Assembly: GCA_002708905.1 (NCBI GenBank) | Contig: PAPM01000009.1 | Coordinates: 1-63,285, forward strand | DNA from: Pseudomonadales bacterium | GTDB lineage: Bacteria; Pseudomonadota; Gammaproteobacteria; Pseudomonadales; Ketobacteraceae | DNA length: 63,285 nucleotides | Reading direction: 5' to 3' | Part shown: positions 27,895 to 37,162 of the stretch, one piece after another | How the letters are laid out: each line of letters starts with the position of its first letter | Position numbering within the stretch: the stretch's first letter is position 1 | The notes under the pieces: generated by a model | The model's database searches: none | Told to the model about the DNA's origin: nothing | The model's input: the letters and a program-made list of their open reading frames with translations, nothing else | Translations under genes and position numbers: made by a program

Positions 27895-28175
27895 CTTGCA
27901 CACTCTCCGTTTTCTCGGTTTGTCGCATTGGCGACCATTGCATACTGCTACAGGTTGGTGCAAAAAACAGGCCCGGCTATTTGCGCCGAATTTTGCGGGC
28001 TTTCCGACAATTTCAGTGCTCCGGGTGGAGCCCATGATGTTTTTTGTCACAAACCAAACAGTCTATGAAGTGGATACTAAGCCTGTTCGTTAGCAATTGT
28101 GCGGACCCCTCAGAATTCAATTGCCAGAATTCAAAGTGGCATGGTTCATGATTGTATATAACAAGATGGTTAACA

Positions 28176-29057
28176 ATGTGTGATGTGTCTGTCATGAATC
28201 AGTCGGTTTCGTTACGAGTTTTCAGTTCATCGTCCAAAGTTATTTCACGTCCCGTTACGGTTGCACGCGGCCAGCGCTTAGCCCTGGGTGAGTTGCAGGC
28301 GGAAAATCTCAAAGCGGTGCATGGCGTAATCGGGGGCTACCGTATTTCCCTCAGTCAGGGCGAAGTGTTACCGGTGAACGAAGCGGACGATGCCTACTAT
28401 ATTTGGGATAACGACAGCCCCCTGCATTCGCCGCTGTTTGAAAACGAGTTCCAGCTGGAGTCCGTTACCCTGAACCGTCCTTCGGTGGCGCGGGTCGGGG
28501 GAGCCTGTTACCTCGTCATGCAACCTGAATTTCAGGTGAGCTTTACGACGGCTACCCACTCTGCCCGTTTGGGTGAGATCCGTTTGGTGGAATCCGAGCG
28601 CTTTGTCACGCTGGAAAATGGTGACAGCCTCACGATCACCGATACTCAGGAAATCGGGGCCCCGGTATTGTATTTGCAGCATCGTGACGACACCGCTGTG
28701 GTGCGTCAGGAAACGGATTTACAATTGCAGGGTACCGACCGGGAGTATTTTTTCGGGGAAAGCGTTAGCCAGAAAGTACCGGATTATATCAACAGCGTGG
28801 CGGTTAGCAGCGTCACTGTGCTGGAGCGCTTTACCAGTTACTTTATGCAACAGGTCCTGTCGACACCGGAACAATCCATTTGGGTTCCCGTATGTGCTCC
28901 CATCAGTTGGGGTTGGAGTATTCGGGTGGGGCGTCGCTATGATCAGGAGTGGGACATCCTGCGCCGTAAATTGATGTTGCCCACGGTAGGGCACGATGGC
29001 TGGGAAATGCCCACCTGGCGCAGCAACCTGGTGCAAAGTGCCTCTGAGCATTTTTAA
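28176..29057 (+). CDS. Conserved-looking protein of unknown function
   Basis: The 293-residue soluble product has no signal peptide, membrane segment or motif that I recognise. It reads as a beta-rich N-terminal half (VTVARGQRLALGELQ, YYIWDNDSPLHSP) and a mixed C-terminal half. Codon use resembles its neighbours and it is followed 17 bases later by another small gene, so it is probably real and co-transcribed. The start is uncertain: ATG at 28176 or ATG at 28194; neither has a strong ribosome binding site. Confidence 0.6.
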   Translation: MCDVSVMNQSVSLRVFSSSSKVISRPVTVARGQRLALGELQAENLKAVHGVIGGYRISLSQGEVLPVNEADDAYYIWDNDSPLHSPLFENEFQLESVTLNRPSVARVGGACYLVMQPEFQVSFTTATHSARLGEIRLVESERFVTLENGDSLTITDTQEIGAPVLYLQHRDDTAVVRQETDLQLQGTDREYFFGESVSQKVPDYINSVAVSSVTVLERFTSYFMQQVLSTPEQSIWVPVCAPISWGWSIRVGRRYDQEWDILRRKLMLPTVGHDGWEMPTWRSNLVQSASEHF

Positions 29058-29074
29058 AACCAGGAGCAATAGGC

Positions 29075-29371
29075 ATGTCGGAATCCATTTCCTATGATGG
29101 TTACTACCTTAGTTACAGCGGTGTCAGTCTACCGTTGAAACTGGTTCGCCCCCTGGAAGCGGCGGCGATTGAAAACCGCAATACCTTTTTTGGCGTGTGC
29201 CTGGATGGGAACGGTCGGGAGATTCTTATCCATAAGGTGGTTTATGGTGAGATCGAACTTGAGCATCGCTATGGCTACCATGATTGCGGCGCGCTGCAAT
29301 GGGCCGAGATTCTCGATGATGAAGGGGAAATCCAGCGCTTGAACTTCGATACCGAGGGTAAGCTGTGCTGA
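29075..29371 (+). CDS. Small uncharacterised protein
   Basis: The 98-residue soluble protein starts MSESISYDGYYLSYSGV and is preceded by AGGAGC. It is rich in Tyr and acidic residues, with a beta-strand-rich pattern ending in a Cys. It brings to mind a small uncharacterised family (possibly DUF6156), from memory only. It probably forms a two-gene unit with the preceding unknown gene. There is no evidence for function. Confidence 0.65.
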   Translation: MSESISYDGYYLSYSGVSLPLKLVRPLEAAAIENRNTFFGVCLDGNGREILIHKVVYGEIELEHRYGYHDCGALQWAEILDDEGEIQRLNFDTEGKLC

Positions 29372-29474
29372 ATACTTGCTGAGGCGGCAATCCCGGCGGT
29401 TACTCAAACTCTGACATTTGGGTGTATCATGTCCTGATAATGTTCATGCCGAGCCGGTGGTATTGTCGTAGGAT

Positions 29475-30929
29475 ATGATAAATATTCAAGCCACTTTATA
29501 TCTTCTGGCCTTCCCCATCGGATTGATGGGGTTGGTGCAGGCGTTCTTTGCCCTGCTGTCCCTATGGATTTTTGATGACCATCATCAAACCCAGTTCCTG
29601 ACGCCGGCGCTGTTGGTGTTGTTTACCACGGCGGCGTTTCTTTGGGGGGGCCGCCGCTTTGACCCAGCCAAAATCAAATACCGGGATGCGTTGCTGTTTG
29701 CCACCCTGACCTGGGTGATTTGCGGTGTGTTGGGGGCCGTGCCAATCATTTACATCACCGGAGTGTCGTTCACCGATGGCGTGTTTGAGTCCGTCAGTGC
29801 GCTGACCACCACCGGCGCAACTGTGCTCAGTGGCCTGGACCATATGCCGAAATCCTTTCTGATGTACCGTCAGTTCCTGCAGTGGCTGGGTGGATTGGGG
29901 GTGGTGATTTTCGTGGTTGCCATTCTGCCGATGCTTAATGTGGGTGGAATGAAACTGCTGAAAGCAGAAACCCCAGGCCCGATTAAAGACGATAAACTTT
30001 CCCCCAGGATTTCCCACACCACCCAGTATCTCTGGCTGGTTTATGTTTCGCTCACGGTATTGTGTGCCATTAGTTATTTCCTGGGGGGAATGGATGTCTT
30101 TGATGCGATCTGTCATAGCTTTACCACGGTCTCTACGGGCGGCTTTTCCACCCACGACGCCAGCATGGGTTATTTTCAGAGCCCTTCACTGTTATTAATT
30201 GCTGATGTATTTATGTTGCTGGGGGCCATCAGCTTTGCCCTGCATTTCAAAGTGATTCGTTCCCGCAACCTGCTGACCTATCTGCGGGATGAAGAGACCC
30301 GGAGCTTTCTGGCGATTGTGCTGTTCCTGTCGGTGGTCATTACGTTGATCCTGCTGTCGGACGCCATCTATCACGACTCGCTGACGGCCTTGAACCAGTC
30401 CATATTTCATTTGATTTCTTTTATTACCAGTACCGGCTATGGCGCCGACAGTTTTACCGGGTGGCCCAATGTGGTGCTGTTGACGTTGGTGATTGCCGGG
30501 TACTTGGGTGGTTGTGCCGGCTCCACCGCGGGCGGAAACAAGATCATCCGTATCATTCTCAGTTTCAAACTGATCAACCTTGAAGTGAAGCGGTTAATTC
30601 ATCCGCGCGCGATATTCAACGTGAAGTACCAGGGGCGGCCGGTTGAATCCAGTATCCTGTCTGCTACGGTGGCCTTCATGAATGTAGCGGCCGCGAGTAC
30701 CTTGGTGCTGACGCTGCTGCTGATGGCCACCGGCCTGGATTTCTGGTCTGCCCTCACCGGCGTTGCCGCCTGCCTGAATGTGCTGGGTCCGGGGATGGGC
30801 GAGCTGGGCAGTAACTTTGCACCAGTATCGGATGCGGGTATTTGGGTATTGTCGGCGGCTATGATTCTGGGGCGCCTGGAATATTTTACGGTGTTGGCGC
30901 TGTTTTTACCGGCATTCTGGAAATATTAG
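29475..30929 (+). CDS. trkH: TrkH-type potassium uptake channel
   Basis: The 484-residue membrane protein is the ion-conducting subunit of a Trk potassium system. The four filter loops of the family are visible: ALTTTGATV, TTVSTGGFS, TSTGYGAD and a degenerate NVLGPGMGE. About ten to twelve hydrophobic segments are present, and the basic KLINLEVKRLIHPRA loop is typical. The cytoplasmic regulator TrkA is not adjacent. A weak promoter-like CTGACA (29411) and GATAAT (29436) pair lies upstream with 19-base spacing. Confidence 0.94.
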   Translation: MINIQATLYLLAFPIGLMGLVQAFFALLSLWIFDDHHQTQFLTPALLVLFTTAAFLWGGRRFDPAKIKYRDALLFATLTWVICGVLGAVPIIYITGVSFTDGVFESVSALTTTGATVLSGLDHMPKSFLMYRQFLQWLGGLGVVIFVVAILPMLNVGGMKLLKAETPGPIKDDKLSPRISHTTQYLWLVYVSLTVLCAISYFLGGMDVFDAICHSFTTVSTGGFSTHDASMGYFQSPSLLLIADVFMLLGAISFALHFKVIRSRNLLTYLRDEETRSFLAIVLFLSVVITLILLSDAIYHDSLTALNQSIFHLISFITSTGYGADSFTGWPNVVLLTLVIAGYLGGCAGSTAGGNKIIRIILSFKLINLEVKRLIHPRAIFNVKYQGRPVESSILSATVAFMNVAAASTLVLTLLLMATGLDFWSALTGVAACLNVLGPGMGELGSNFAPVSDAGIWVLSAAMILGRLEYFTVLALFLPAFWKY

Positions 30930-30959
30930 AAAGATAGAAAACATTAGGGTGGGTAAGTA

Positions 30960-31604
30960 ATGGATCCTCAGTTTTGGCATAGCAAGTGGCAATCCAACGA
31001 AATCGGCTTTCATATGAATGAAGCCAACCCGATGTTGTTGGCGCATTTTCAGCGCCTCCAGTTGCAACCGGGGCAGCGTGTATTTGTACCATTGTGCGGT
31101 AAAACGCTGGATATCGCCTGGCTGTTGGATCAGGGCTTCCGGGTAGTGGGGGTGGAGTTAAGTATTCTGGCTATCGATCAGCTGTTTGCTGAGCTGGGGG
31201 TGGCGCCCGAGGTGACCGAGTACGAAGAGCTGATCCACTATCGAGCGCCCAATCTGGATGTGTTTATCGGTGATCTCTTTCTGGTATCCGCAGCGTTGTT
31301 GGGTGAAGTGGATGCCGTGTATGACCGGGCCGCGTTGGTGGCATTACCCGCTGATATGCGCGCCGAATATACCCGGCATGTGGTATCCATTACGGCGGCT
31401 GCCCCACAGCTGCTCATTACCTTCGACTATGATCAATCGCTTCTGCCCGGGCCGCCATTTTGTGTCAACGAAGCCGAAGTGCGCCGTCATTATGAGTCGT
31501 CCTACAAAATTCAGTTGTTGGAAAGCACTGCGGTTGCGGGCAATCTGAAAGGTGTCTGCCCGGCTCTCGAACTGGTTATGCTGTTGCAGCCCCCAGGCGC
31601 CTAG
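30960..31604 (+). CDS. tpm: Thiopurine S-methyltransferase
   Basis: The 214-residue enzyme matches bacterial TPMT: the N-terminal FWHSKWQSNEIGFH, the SAM-binding VFVPLCGKTLDIAWL and the GVELSILAI segment, and VDAVYDRAALVALP in the middle. Family members methylate thiopurines and, in bacteria, selenium and tellurium compounds (tellurite resistance). The stop codon is part of a CTAG that also forms the stop of the convergent gene. Confidence 0.95.
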   Translation: MDPQFWHSKWQSNEIGFHMNEANPMLLAHFQRLQLQPGQRVFVPLCGKTLDIAWLLDQGFRVVGVELSILAIDQLFAELGVAPEVTEYEELIHYRAPNLDVFIGDLFLVSAALLGEVDAVYDRAALVALPADMRAEYTRHVVSITAAAPQLLITFDYDQSLLPGPPFCVNEAEVRRHYESSYKIQLLESTAVAGNLKGVCPALELVMLLQPPGA

Positions 31605-32035
31605 TGGGCTACCAGAGCGTAGATCAACAGGCCGTGGGTGTTGTACCAGATGTGCAATAGCACCGGGTAGATCAGGCGTCGGTACTGGCTGTAGAAGTAG
31701 CCGAACAGAAGCGCCGGAAATTCGATGGCCAACACCAGGATATTTTCGAAATAAATGGTATGTACCAGGGTGAACAGGGTGCTGCTGATGAGATTATCCC
31801 AGCTCAGTCCAAGCAGGGTGCGACGCAGCCGACCGTAGCTGGCCAATTCATTTTGCAACAACCCCCGAAACACGATTTCCTCGCAAATGGGGATCAACAG
31901 AATAATCAGCAGTACGGTCCGGGTTTTGGGTTGATACTGGAGTTCCAGGGGGAAACCCATTGCCAGCCAGGCACAAAACACCATTGCCGGTGCCAACAGG
32001 ATGCTGCCCCAAAGCAGTTTGTTATTATTGTTCAT
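31601..32035 (-). CDS. CPBP-family intramembrane metalloprotease (short)
   Basis: The 144-residue membrane protein carries the CPBP/Abi signature: EEIVFRGLLQ with the catalytic Glu pair and Arg (residues about 51-60), then FTLVHTIYF with one metal-binding His and LLHIWYNTHG with the second. It has about four hydrophobic segments, shorter than most family members. CPBP proteases process prenylated proteins, act in bacteriocin self-immunity, or scaffold. No peptide gene is adjacent. It ends in the shared CTAG with tpm and starts 9 bases after the upstream kinase gene's stop. Confidence 0.85.
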   Translation of the reverse strand: MNNNNKLLWGSILLAPAMVFCAWLAMGFPLELQYQPKTRTVLLIILLIPICEEIVFRGLLQNELASYGRLRRTLLGLSWDNLISSTLFTLVHTIYFENILVLAIEFPALLFGYFYSQYRRLIYPVLLHIWYNTHGLLIYALVAH

Positions 32036-32044
32036 GGCACCAGT

Positions 32045-34024
32045 TTAATCGTTCCCTTTGTTGGATGCCAGATGGGTGTCGGATGCCAGATGAGTGTCTG
32101 ATACCAGGTGCGCAGGGTCGTTGTTCTCCGGTACCTGGATGGGTAACGTGAAAGAGACGGTCGTACCCACATTGACTTCCGACTGAATGTCCAGACGGCT
32201 ACCCATTAATTTCAAAATATCGTTGGCCATGGTCAGTCCGATGCCCAGTCCGCCGTGGACAGGAAGGTGGGAATTGCCCCCCCGCTGGAAAGCGCCAAAA
32301 ATATGTTTGAGTTTCTCCCGGCTGATACCCTCGCCTGAATCGGAAATCCTGATCCGGAATAAAGGTGTTGCAGCGGAAACCTGCTCTGCCGCAATGGAAA
32401 TGTAACCCTCCTGGGTGAAGGCGAAAGCATTTTTGGTCAGCTCAACAATAATAGAGGTCAGCTTTTTTTCATCAGTGATAATGGTGTCGGGCAGGCTGTC
32501 ATCCCAATTGAAATGCAACTGCAGGCTGGCATTGTTGTTGATGGATTCGAAATAGTTGTAGACGCTGGTCAGCAACGATTTCAGATCCACGGGTTCCTGC
32601 CTGATGCGGGCGTTGCCCCGCCTGAGTTCCACAAAGTTGTACATGGATTCAATCAGGTTTTGTAGATGGGTGCTGGACTCGGCGGCCGTCTTCAGCAGTT
32701 GGCGCTCTTCTTCAGGACGGGACTTTTGCTGTAGCAGGTCGAGACTGAGTTTGATGCCATTCACCGGCGTCAGTAATTCATGGGTGATTGTGGACATGAA
32801 TTCATCTTTAATCTTATTCGCGCTGTTGGATGCTGACAGGGCTTCGCGTTGTAAGGTATTGATGCGATCTGCCAGTCCCATGGAAAGCAGTATCGCTTCC
32901 ACTGCACCTCCAATTTGCACCGAATTTTCCAGGGCGGGATAGCTGGGGAAAATACCCAGAATGCACAGAATGTGGATGATAGCGAACACCAATAGCACCA
33001 GCCAGGCCACCAGATAGAAGCCGGCAGGACGGGAACCTTTGCGCAGGGCGAACACGGCCGCGACGATGCTGATTGAAACCACGGCCAGTCCGGTAAGGGA
33101 GATTAGGGTCACCACCAACTGGTAATGCAGGAACAGGCTGAGCCCGCTGATCACAAAAGCGGTCAGGGAAAGCCAGGTCAGGGACTGGTCCAGGCGCCGG
33201 TGGTAACGCTTTAGCTGGATAAAGTTCTGGGCGAATTTGCCGCAGAATGCAACGGACAGGCAGGCGGCGAACAGGTTGCTGATATTATTCCACCAGATGC
33301 TTTGCGGCCAGAAGTGAACGCCGGCATAGCCGTGCAGGGCAATCTGGAACAGCGCTGTGCTGGCGATGAATCCTGTGTAGTAGAGATAACTTCGATCCCG
33401 TATCACCAGGAACACAAAGAAATTATAGAGTGCCATGACGCTCATCAGACCGAAATAGGCACCCTGGAAATACTGTTCCCGAATCGTTTGCTCGGCCAGT
33501 TGCTGCGCATTCAGTATCTGCAGATCAATGATAACGGAGCTTTCGGTTTCGATACGCAGGTAATAGGTGCGCACCTTGGTGTCATTGATCAGGGGGAACT
33601 GCAGGTAGGTGTGGGTGCGTTTACCCGCCGGGGGGAGCACCATGTCTCCGGCTTTGGTGTGCAGATAGGTGCCCGGTTGGTCAAGGCTTGGGTAATAAAA
33701 GTCCACGAAATCCAGCAGTGGGTAGCGAATCTGAAGATACCAATCGGGGTTGCTGCTCAAACTGGCTAAACGAAATCGTATCCAATAAACCGAGCTGGAA
33801 AAGCCAAATGCAGGCCGGCTGGCCTGGGATGGTTCAAATGCGTTGGCGTTTTTGATGTCGTCAAAGCTGAGCCGGCCGCTGGCGTCCTGCAGAATTTCAA
33901 TCTGGTTGCCGATGCTCAGCGGAGACGTGTGGTCATGCAGCGTTATGATTGCCCAGCTGTGGCCACTGAACACCAATAAAATCAATGCAATAAGGCGCTG
34001 AGGGCAAATCCACTGCCAAACCAT
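32045..34024 (-). CDS. 7TM (DISM) sensor histidine kinase
   Basis: The 659-residue kinase has a signal peptide, an extracytoplasmic 7TMR-DISMED2 domain (about 30-180), seven hydrophobic segments (about 185-385), then a kinase core. The H-box is THELLTPVNG near residue 420, with Leu in place of the usual Arg. The N-box reads ELTKNAFAFT, and the G-boxes DSGEGI and GGLGIGLTM are intact. The C-terminus ends in a tandem VSDTHLASDTHLAS repeat encoded by an 18-bp unit. No response regulator is adjacent. DISM kinases typically sense carbohydrates or other envelope ligands. Confidence 0.92.
   Translation of the reverse strand: MVWQWICPQRLIALILLVFSGHSWAIITLHDHTSPLSIGNQIEILQDASGRLSFDDIKNANAFEPSQASRPAFGFSSSVYWIRFRLASLSSNPDWYLQIRYPLLDFVDFYYPSLDQPGTYLHTKAGDMVLPPAGKRTHTYLQFPLINDTKVRTYYLRIETESSVIIDLQILNAQQLAEQTIREQYFQGAYFGLMSVMALYNFFVFLVIRDRSYLYYTGFIASTALFQIALHGYAGVHFWPQSIWWNNISNLFAACLSVAFCGKFAQNFIQLKRYHRRLDQSLTWLSLTAFVISGLSLFLHYQLVVTLISLTGLAVVSISIVAAVFALRKGSRPAGFYLVAWLVLLVFAIIHILCILGIFPSYPALENSVQIGGAVEAILLSMGLADRINTLQREALSASNSANKIKDEFMSTITHELLTPVNGIKLSLDLLQQKSRPEEERQLLKTAAESSTHLQNLIESMYNFVELRRGNARIRQEPVDLKSLLTSVYNYFESINNNASLQLHFNWDDSLPDTIITDEKKLTSIIVELTKNAFAFTQEGYISIAAEQVSAATPLFRIRISDSGEGISREKLKHIFGAFQRGGNSHLPVHGGLGIGLTMANDILKLMGSRLDIQSEVNVGTTVSFTLPIQVPENNDPAHLVSDTHLASDTHLASNKGND
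32063..32110. repeat. 18-bp tandem repeat at the 3' end of the kinase gene
   Basis: Two 18-base units (32063-32080 and 32081-32098) differ at one base. A degenerate partial third follows (32099-32110). They encode the hexapeptide repeat SDTHLA near the kinase C-terminus. Confidence 0.85.
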
Positions 34025-34095
34025 CTCGAATCGAGGCTTCCGCTAACTGAGTGATGGGATAGAGTCAGTATAGATCAGCCACTGCCGGTCGTGGG

Positions 34096-34674
34096 TTATT
34101 GACCGGCAGAGGGAGGATACTGCTTCAGGATGGCGGCCACCGCCTCATTGACCTTTGCGGTGCGCTCCGCCACTGACATGCTGTCCGCCGTAGCCGTGGT
34201 GACTTTGCTGCTGGTTGAACCGCGCCATTTCAGCGTGTTGCTGGCGGGATCGATGACATCGAGCATAAGGGTGGCTTCCGTATAGTGAACCACCTGCACT
34301 TCCGTGGCGGCCGGAACCACGGGGTAGATGCAACGGTAGCAACGGGCATATCCGTAGTAAGAGTTGTAGGTTTGATAGGTTCTGATGTCCTGTTGTTTTT
34401 CCGCAGTGGCAAAGTAGCTGAGCCAAATGGACGCCTGGGCCTTGTCCACCTGTTGAAAACCGCGGGCCGCCAATTGCTGGTGGATGGCGGTTTCAATCCG
34501 GTTGCGCAGCAGATCATTACGGGTGGTCTTTATTGCTTCCGGGGTAATCAGAGCATAGGTGGTTTTGCCTGCAAAAGTGTATTGCTCATCATAGTCCGTG
34601 GCAACGGAGTAATGAGTGGCACAGGAGCAAAGCAACAAAGTACCGGCAAGACAAACAAGAAGTCGATGAATCAT
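34096..34674 (-). CDS. DUF4136-type lipoprotein
   Basis: The 192-residue product has a lipoprotein signal ending in LLLCSC and the DUF4136 pattern: YDFxxYxTY-like start (SVATDYDEQYTFAGKTTYAL), a helix RNRIETAIHQQLAARGFQQV, then a strand-rich end with DPASNTLKWRGS and a closing helix NEAVAAILKQYPP. The family is common in gammaproteobacteria and of unknown function, probably outer-membrane attached. The ATG at 34674 gives the most compact signal peptide; others lie at 34689 and 34710. Confidence 0.87.
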   Translation of the reverse strand: MIHRLLVCLAGTLLLCSCATHYSVATDYDEQYTFAGKTTYALITPEAIKTTRNDLLRNRIETAIHQQLAARGFQQVDKAQASIWLSYFATAEKQQDIRTYQTYNSYYGYARCYRCIYPVVPAATEVQVVHYTEATLMLDVIDPASNTLKWRGSTSSKVTTATADSMSVAERTAKVNEAVAAILKQYPPSAGQ

Positions 34675-34943
34675 AATGGAAAACAGCATTCGAAGGTTTC
34701 CCACAATCATCCATCCTTATGGATAAAAACTCAAGCGCGGTGAGCGCCCCAGCCTTGCTCCCAAGTTGCATTATCGATCGGTTGGACCGAGCTTTAAGGA
34801 AGAAAAAAGCCCAAGCAAATCAAGATATTGAAATGCAGTTTTACCGCTTGCTGTAACGGGGAGGGACGTGTTGCATCTAAGCCCGTGATACTTCTGTGAA
34901 CCTTTATTGATATTGATGTCACTGGATAGCGGGAAGCTTGATT

Positions 34944-35681
34944 ATGACGGGAATGTTTAATGTTGCCATGAACGGTACAGTGCACAAGCAGATTCTGGTG
35001 GTGGAAGATGAAAAAGACATAGCCCAGTTGTTACAGCTGCATCTGTCTGAGTGTTGCGAACAGGTGGTGTGCGCCCCCGACGGCCAGGAAGGTTTGCGTC
35101 TGGCACTGGAGCAGCAATGGGATTTGATTATTCTGGACCTGCGGTTGCCTGGCATCAGTGGTCTGGACATCTGCCGGCATTTGCGCAGCACGCAGTCTTA
35201 TGTGCCGATTCTGATGTTAACCGCCAAATCTACTGAGCTGGACCGGGTGTTGGGTTTGGAAATCGGGGCGGATGATTACGTTACCAAGCCGTTTTCAGTA
35301 CAGGAATTGGTGGCACGGGTAAAAGCGATTTTTCGTCGTTGCGATGCATTGGCTTTGCATCGCGGTCAGAACGACGGTAGCGCCCGCATTGAGCATGGCA
35401 ACCTGGCCCTGGACCTGGAAAAACGACAGGTGCTGCTGTCCGGCCAGACGGTGGAGCTGACGGCAAGGGAATTTGATCTGCTGCATCATTTTGCTGCGCA
35501 CCCCGGGCGGGTGTTCAGCCGGGCCCAGTTATTGGATTCCGTATGGGGCTATGGCCATGAAGGTTATGAGCACACGGTGAATTCCCACATTAACCGCCTG
35601 CGGGCAAAGATAGAACCGGACCCGGCCCAGCCCAGCTTGATTCTGACCGTTTGGGGCGTTGGGTACCGCTTCGGAAACTGA
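34944..35681 (+). CDS. OmpR/PhoB-family response regulator
   Basis: The 245-residue regulator has a receiver domain (Glu21-Asp22, phospho-acceptor Asp65 in LIILDLRLPG, ADDYVTKPF with the Lys) and a winged-helix DNA-binding domain (LTAREFDLLHHFA, SHINRLRAKIE, VWGVGYRF). It pairs with the kinase that starts 2 bases after its stop. The start is uncertain: ATG at 34944 fits GGGAAG upstream, while 34953 and 34968 give shorter forms closer to the family's usual length. Confidence 0.93.
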   Translation: MTGMFNVAMNGTVHKQILVVEDEKDIAQLLQLHLSECCEQVVCAPDGQEGLRLALEQQWDLIILDLRLPGISGLDICRHLRSTQSYVPILMLTAKSTELDRVLGLEIGADDYVTKPFSVQELVARVKAIFRRCDALALHRGQNDGSARIEHGNLALDLEKRQVLLSGQTVELTAREFDLLHHFAAHPGRVFSRAQLLDSVWGYGHEGYEHTVNSHINRLRAKIEPDPAQPSLILTVWGVGYRFGN

Positions 35682-35683
35682 TC

Positions 35684-37135
35684 ATGTTGAATCGCTTGTA
35701 TCTGAAACTGGCCGCCAGTCTGGTGCTGGTGTTTATATTGGTGGGCGCCGTGGTGCTGTGGCTGATGGGAAACGCGATGGATCGTTACTCGCAGGCCGTC
35801 ACTCAACAGTTGAATGAATCGGTGGCCATGTATGTCAGTGAAGAACTGCAGCTTATTTCCCAGGGCATGGCCAATGGCGATGCCCTCAAACAGTTGGCCC
35901 ATCACGCCATGATCATTAACCCTTCCATCGAGGTGTATCTGTTGGACCGACAGGGTAGGGTGCTGGATCATGCCCTGCCGGGGGAACAGGTGGTGCAAAA
36001 GCGGGTGGATCTCAAGCCGGTCCGGGCGTTTCTGCAATCACACAGGGTTTTGCCCATTCTGGGAGATGATCCCAGCAGTCTGCAGGACCAGAAAGTATTC
36101 AGCGCCCATGAAGTGCGTGTTGATGATCGGTTGGAGGGCTATATCTACATCGTGCTTGAAGGGCAGAAGCATGAGGATGTCGAACAGTCGGTTTTACATC
36201 ACCAGGTGTTTCGGGTCAGCGCCCTTGGTCTGGTGGGGGCGTTGGCGTTCGGCCTGCTGGCGGCACTATTGATGTTTTTCCGCTTTACCCATCGTCTGCG
36301 GCGTTTAGCGAAAAAAACCGAATGGTTCTTTCGGGAAGATGATACGGCGTTAACGGCGCGCCGGGGGGACGAAATTGTGCAATTGGAAACGGCGGTGGAG
36401 GCGATGCAACAGCGAATCACCCGGCAGATGGGACAGATTCGGGAAGCGGATGACATGCGCCGGGAATTGATCGCCAATATTTCCCATGATCTGCGGACCC
36501 CCCTGACCAATATGCTGGGCTACATTGAGACTTTGTTGCTGAAGCAGGACCAATTGACTGCTGAGCAACAAACTCGCTATCTGAACATAACCCGTAACCA
36601 TGGCAACAGGCTGGGACGTTTGGTGGGGGATTTGTTTGAGCTGGCGAAGCTGGACAGCCATGCCGTTGAACCCCACAAGGAACCCTTTTCGTTGGCGGAG
36701 CTGGCGCAGGATGTGGTTCAGGATTTTTGTATCAGGGCAGAGCAGCAAGGCGTGTTACTGGATATTTCCGGTGATCTGGCGAATGCGCAGGTTAACGCCG
36801 ACATTCATTTGATCGAGCGGGTGCTGGAAAACCTGGTCGATAATGCCCTGCGCCACACACCCAGTGGCGGCAGGATACAGATATTGATTCAGCGTCAGGA
36901 TAATGGTGTCCGTTGTTCAGTATCCGATACCGGCGAAGGGATTGCTTCCAAGGATGTACCCTTGGTATTCAATCGTTTTTTTCACCTGCGCGACAGCGGG
37001 CGGGACTCCCTGACCTCGACCGGTTTGGGGCTTGCCATCGTGAAGCGGATTCTTGATCTGCATCTAAGCCCGATCAACGTGGAAAGTCGGCTCCATGAAG
37101 GGACGACCTTCGCCTTTGAGCTGGGTTGTCGTTGA
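35684..37135 (+). CDS. Two-component sensor histidine kinase
   Basis: The 483-residue kinase has TM1 (about 7-29), a roughly 150-residue periplasmic sensor domain, TM2 (about 180-203), HAMP, the H-box ANISHDLRTPLTNML near residue 270, and an ATPase domain with NLVDNALRHTP, DTGEGI and TGLGLAI. It is co-transcribed with the preceding OmpR-type regulator. Orthodox in every motif. The signal is unknown; the neighbouring SLC13 transporter is convergent and need not be a target. Confidence 0.94.
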   Translation: MLNRLYLKLAASLVLVFILVGAVVLWLMGNAMDRYSQAVTQQLNESVAMYVSEELQLISQGMANGDALKQLAHHAMIINPSIEVYLLDRQGRVLDHALPGEQVVQKRVDLKPVRAFLQSHRVLPILGDDPSSLQDQKVFSAHEVRVDDRLEGYIYIVLEGQKHEDVEQSVLHHQVFRVSALGLVGALAFGLLAALLMFFRFTHRLRRLAKKTEWFFREDDTALTARRGDEIVQLETAVEAMQQRITRQMGQIREADDMRRELIANISHDLRTPLTNMLGYIETLLLKQDQLTAEQQTRYLNITRNHGNRLGRLVGDLFELAKLDSHAVEPHKEPFSLAELAQDVVQDFCIRAEQQGVLLDISGDLANAQVNADIHLIERVLENLVDNALRHTPSGGRIQILIQRQDNGVRCSVSDTGEGIASKDVPLVFNRFFHLRDSGRDSLTSTGLGLAIVKRILDLHLSPINVESRLHEGTTFAFELGCR

Positions 37136-37162
37136 ATCGGGCAAACGGTTGCACCGGGTAAT

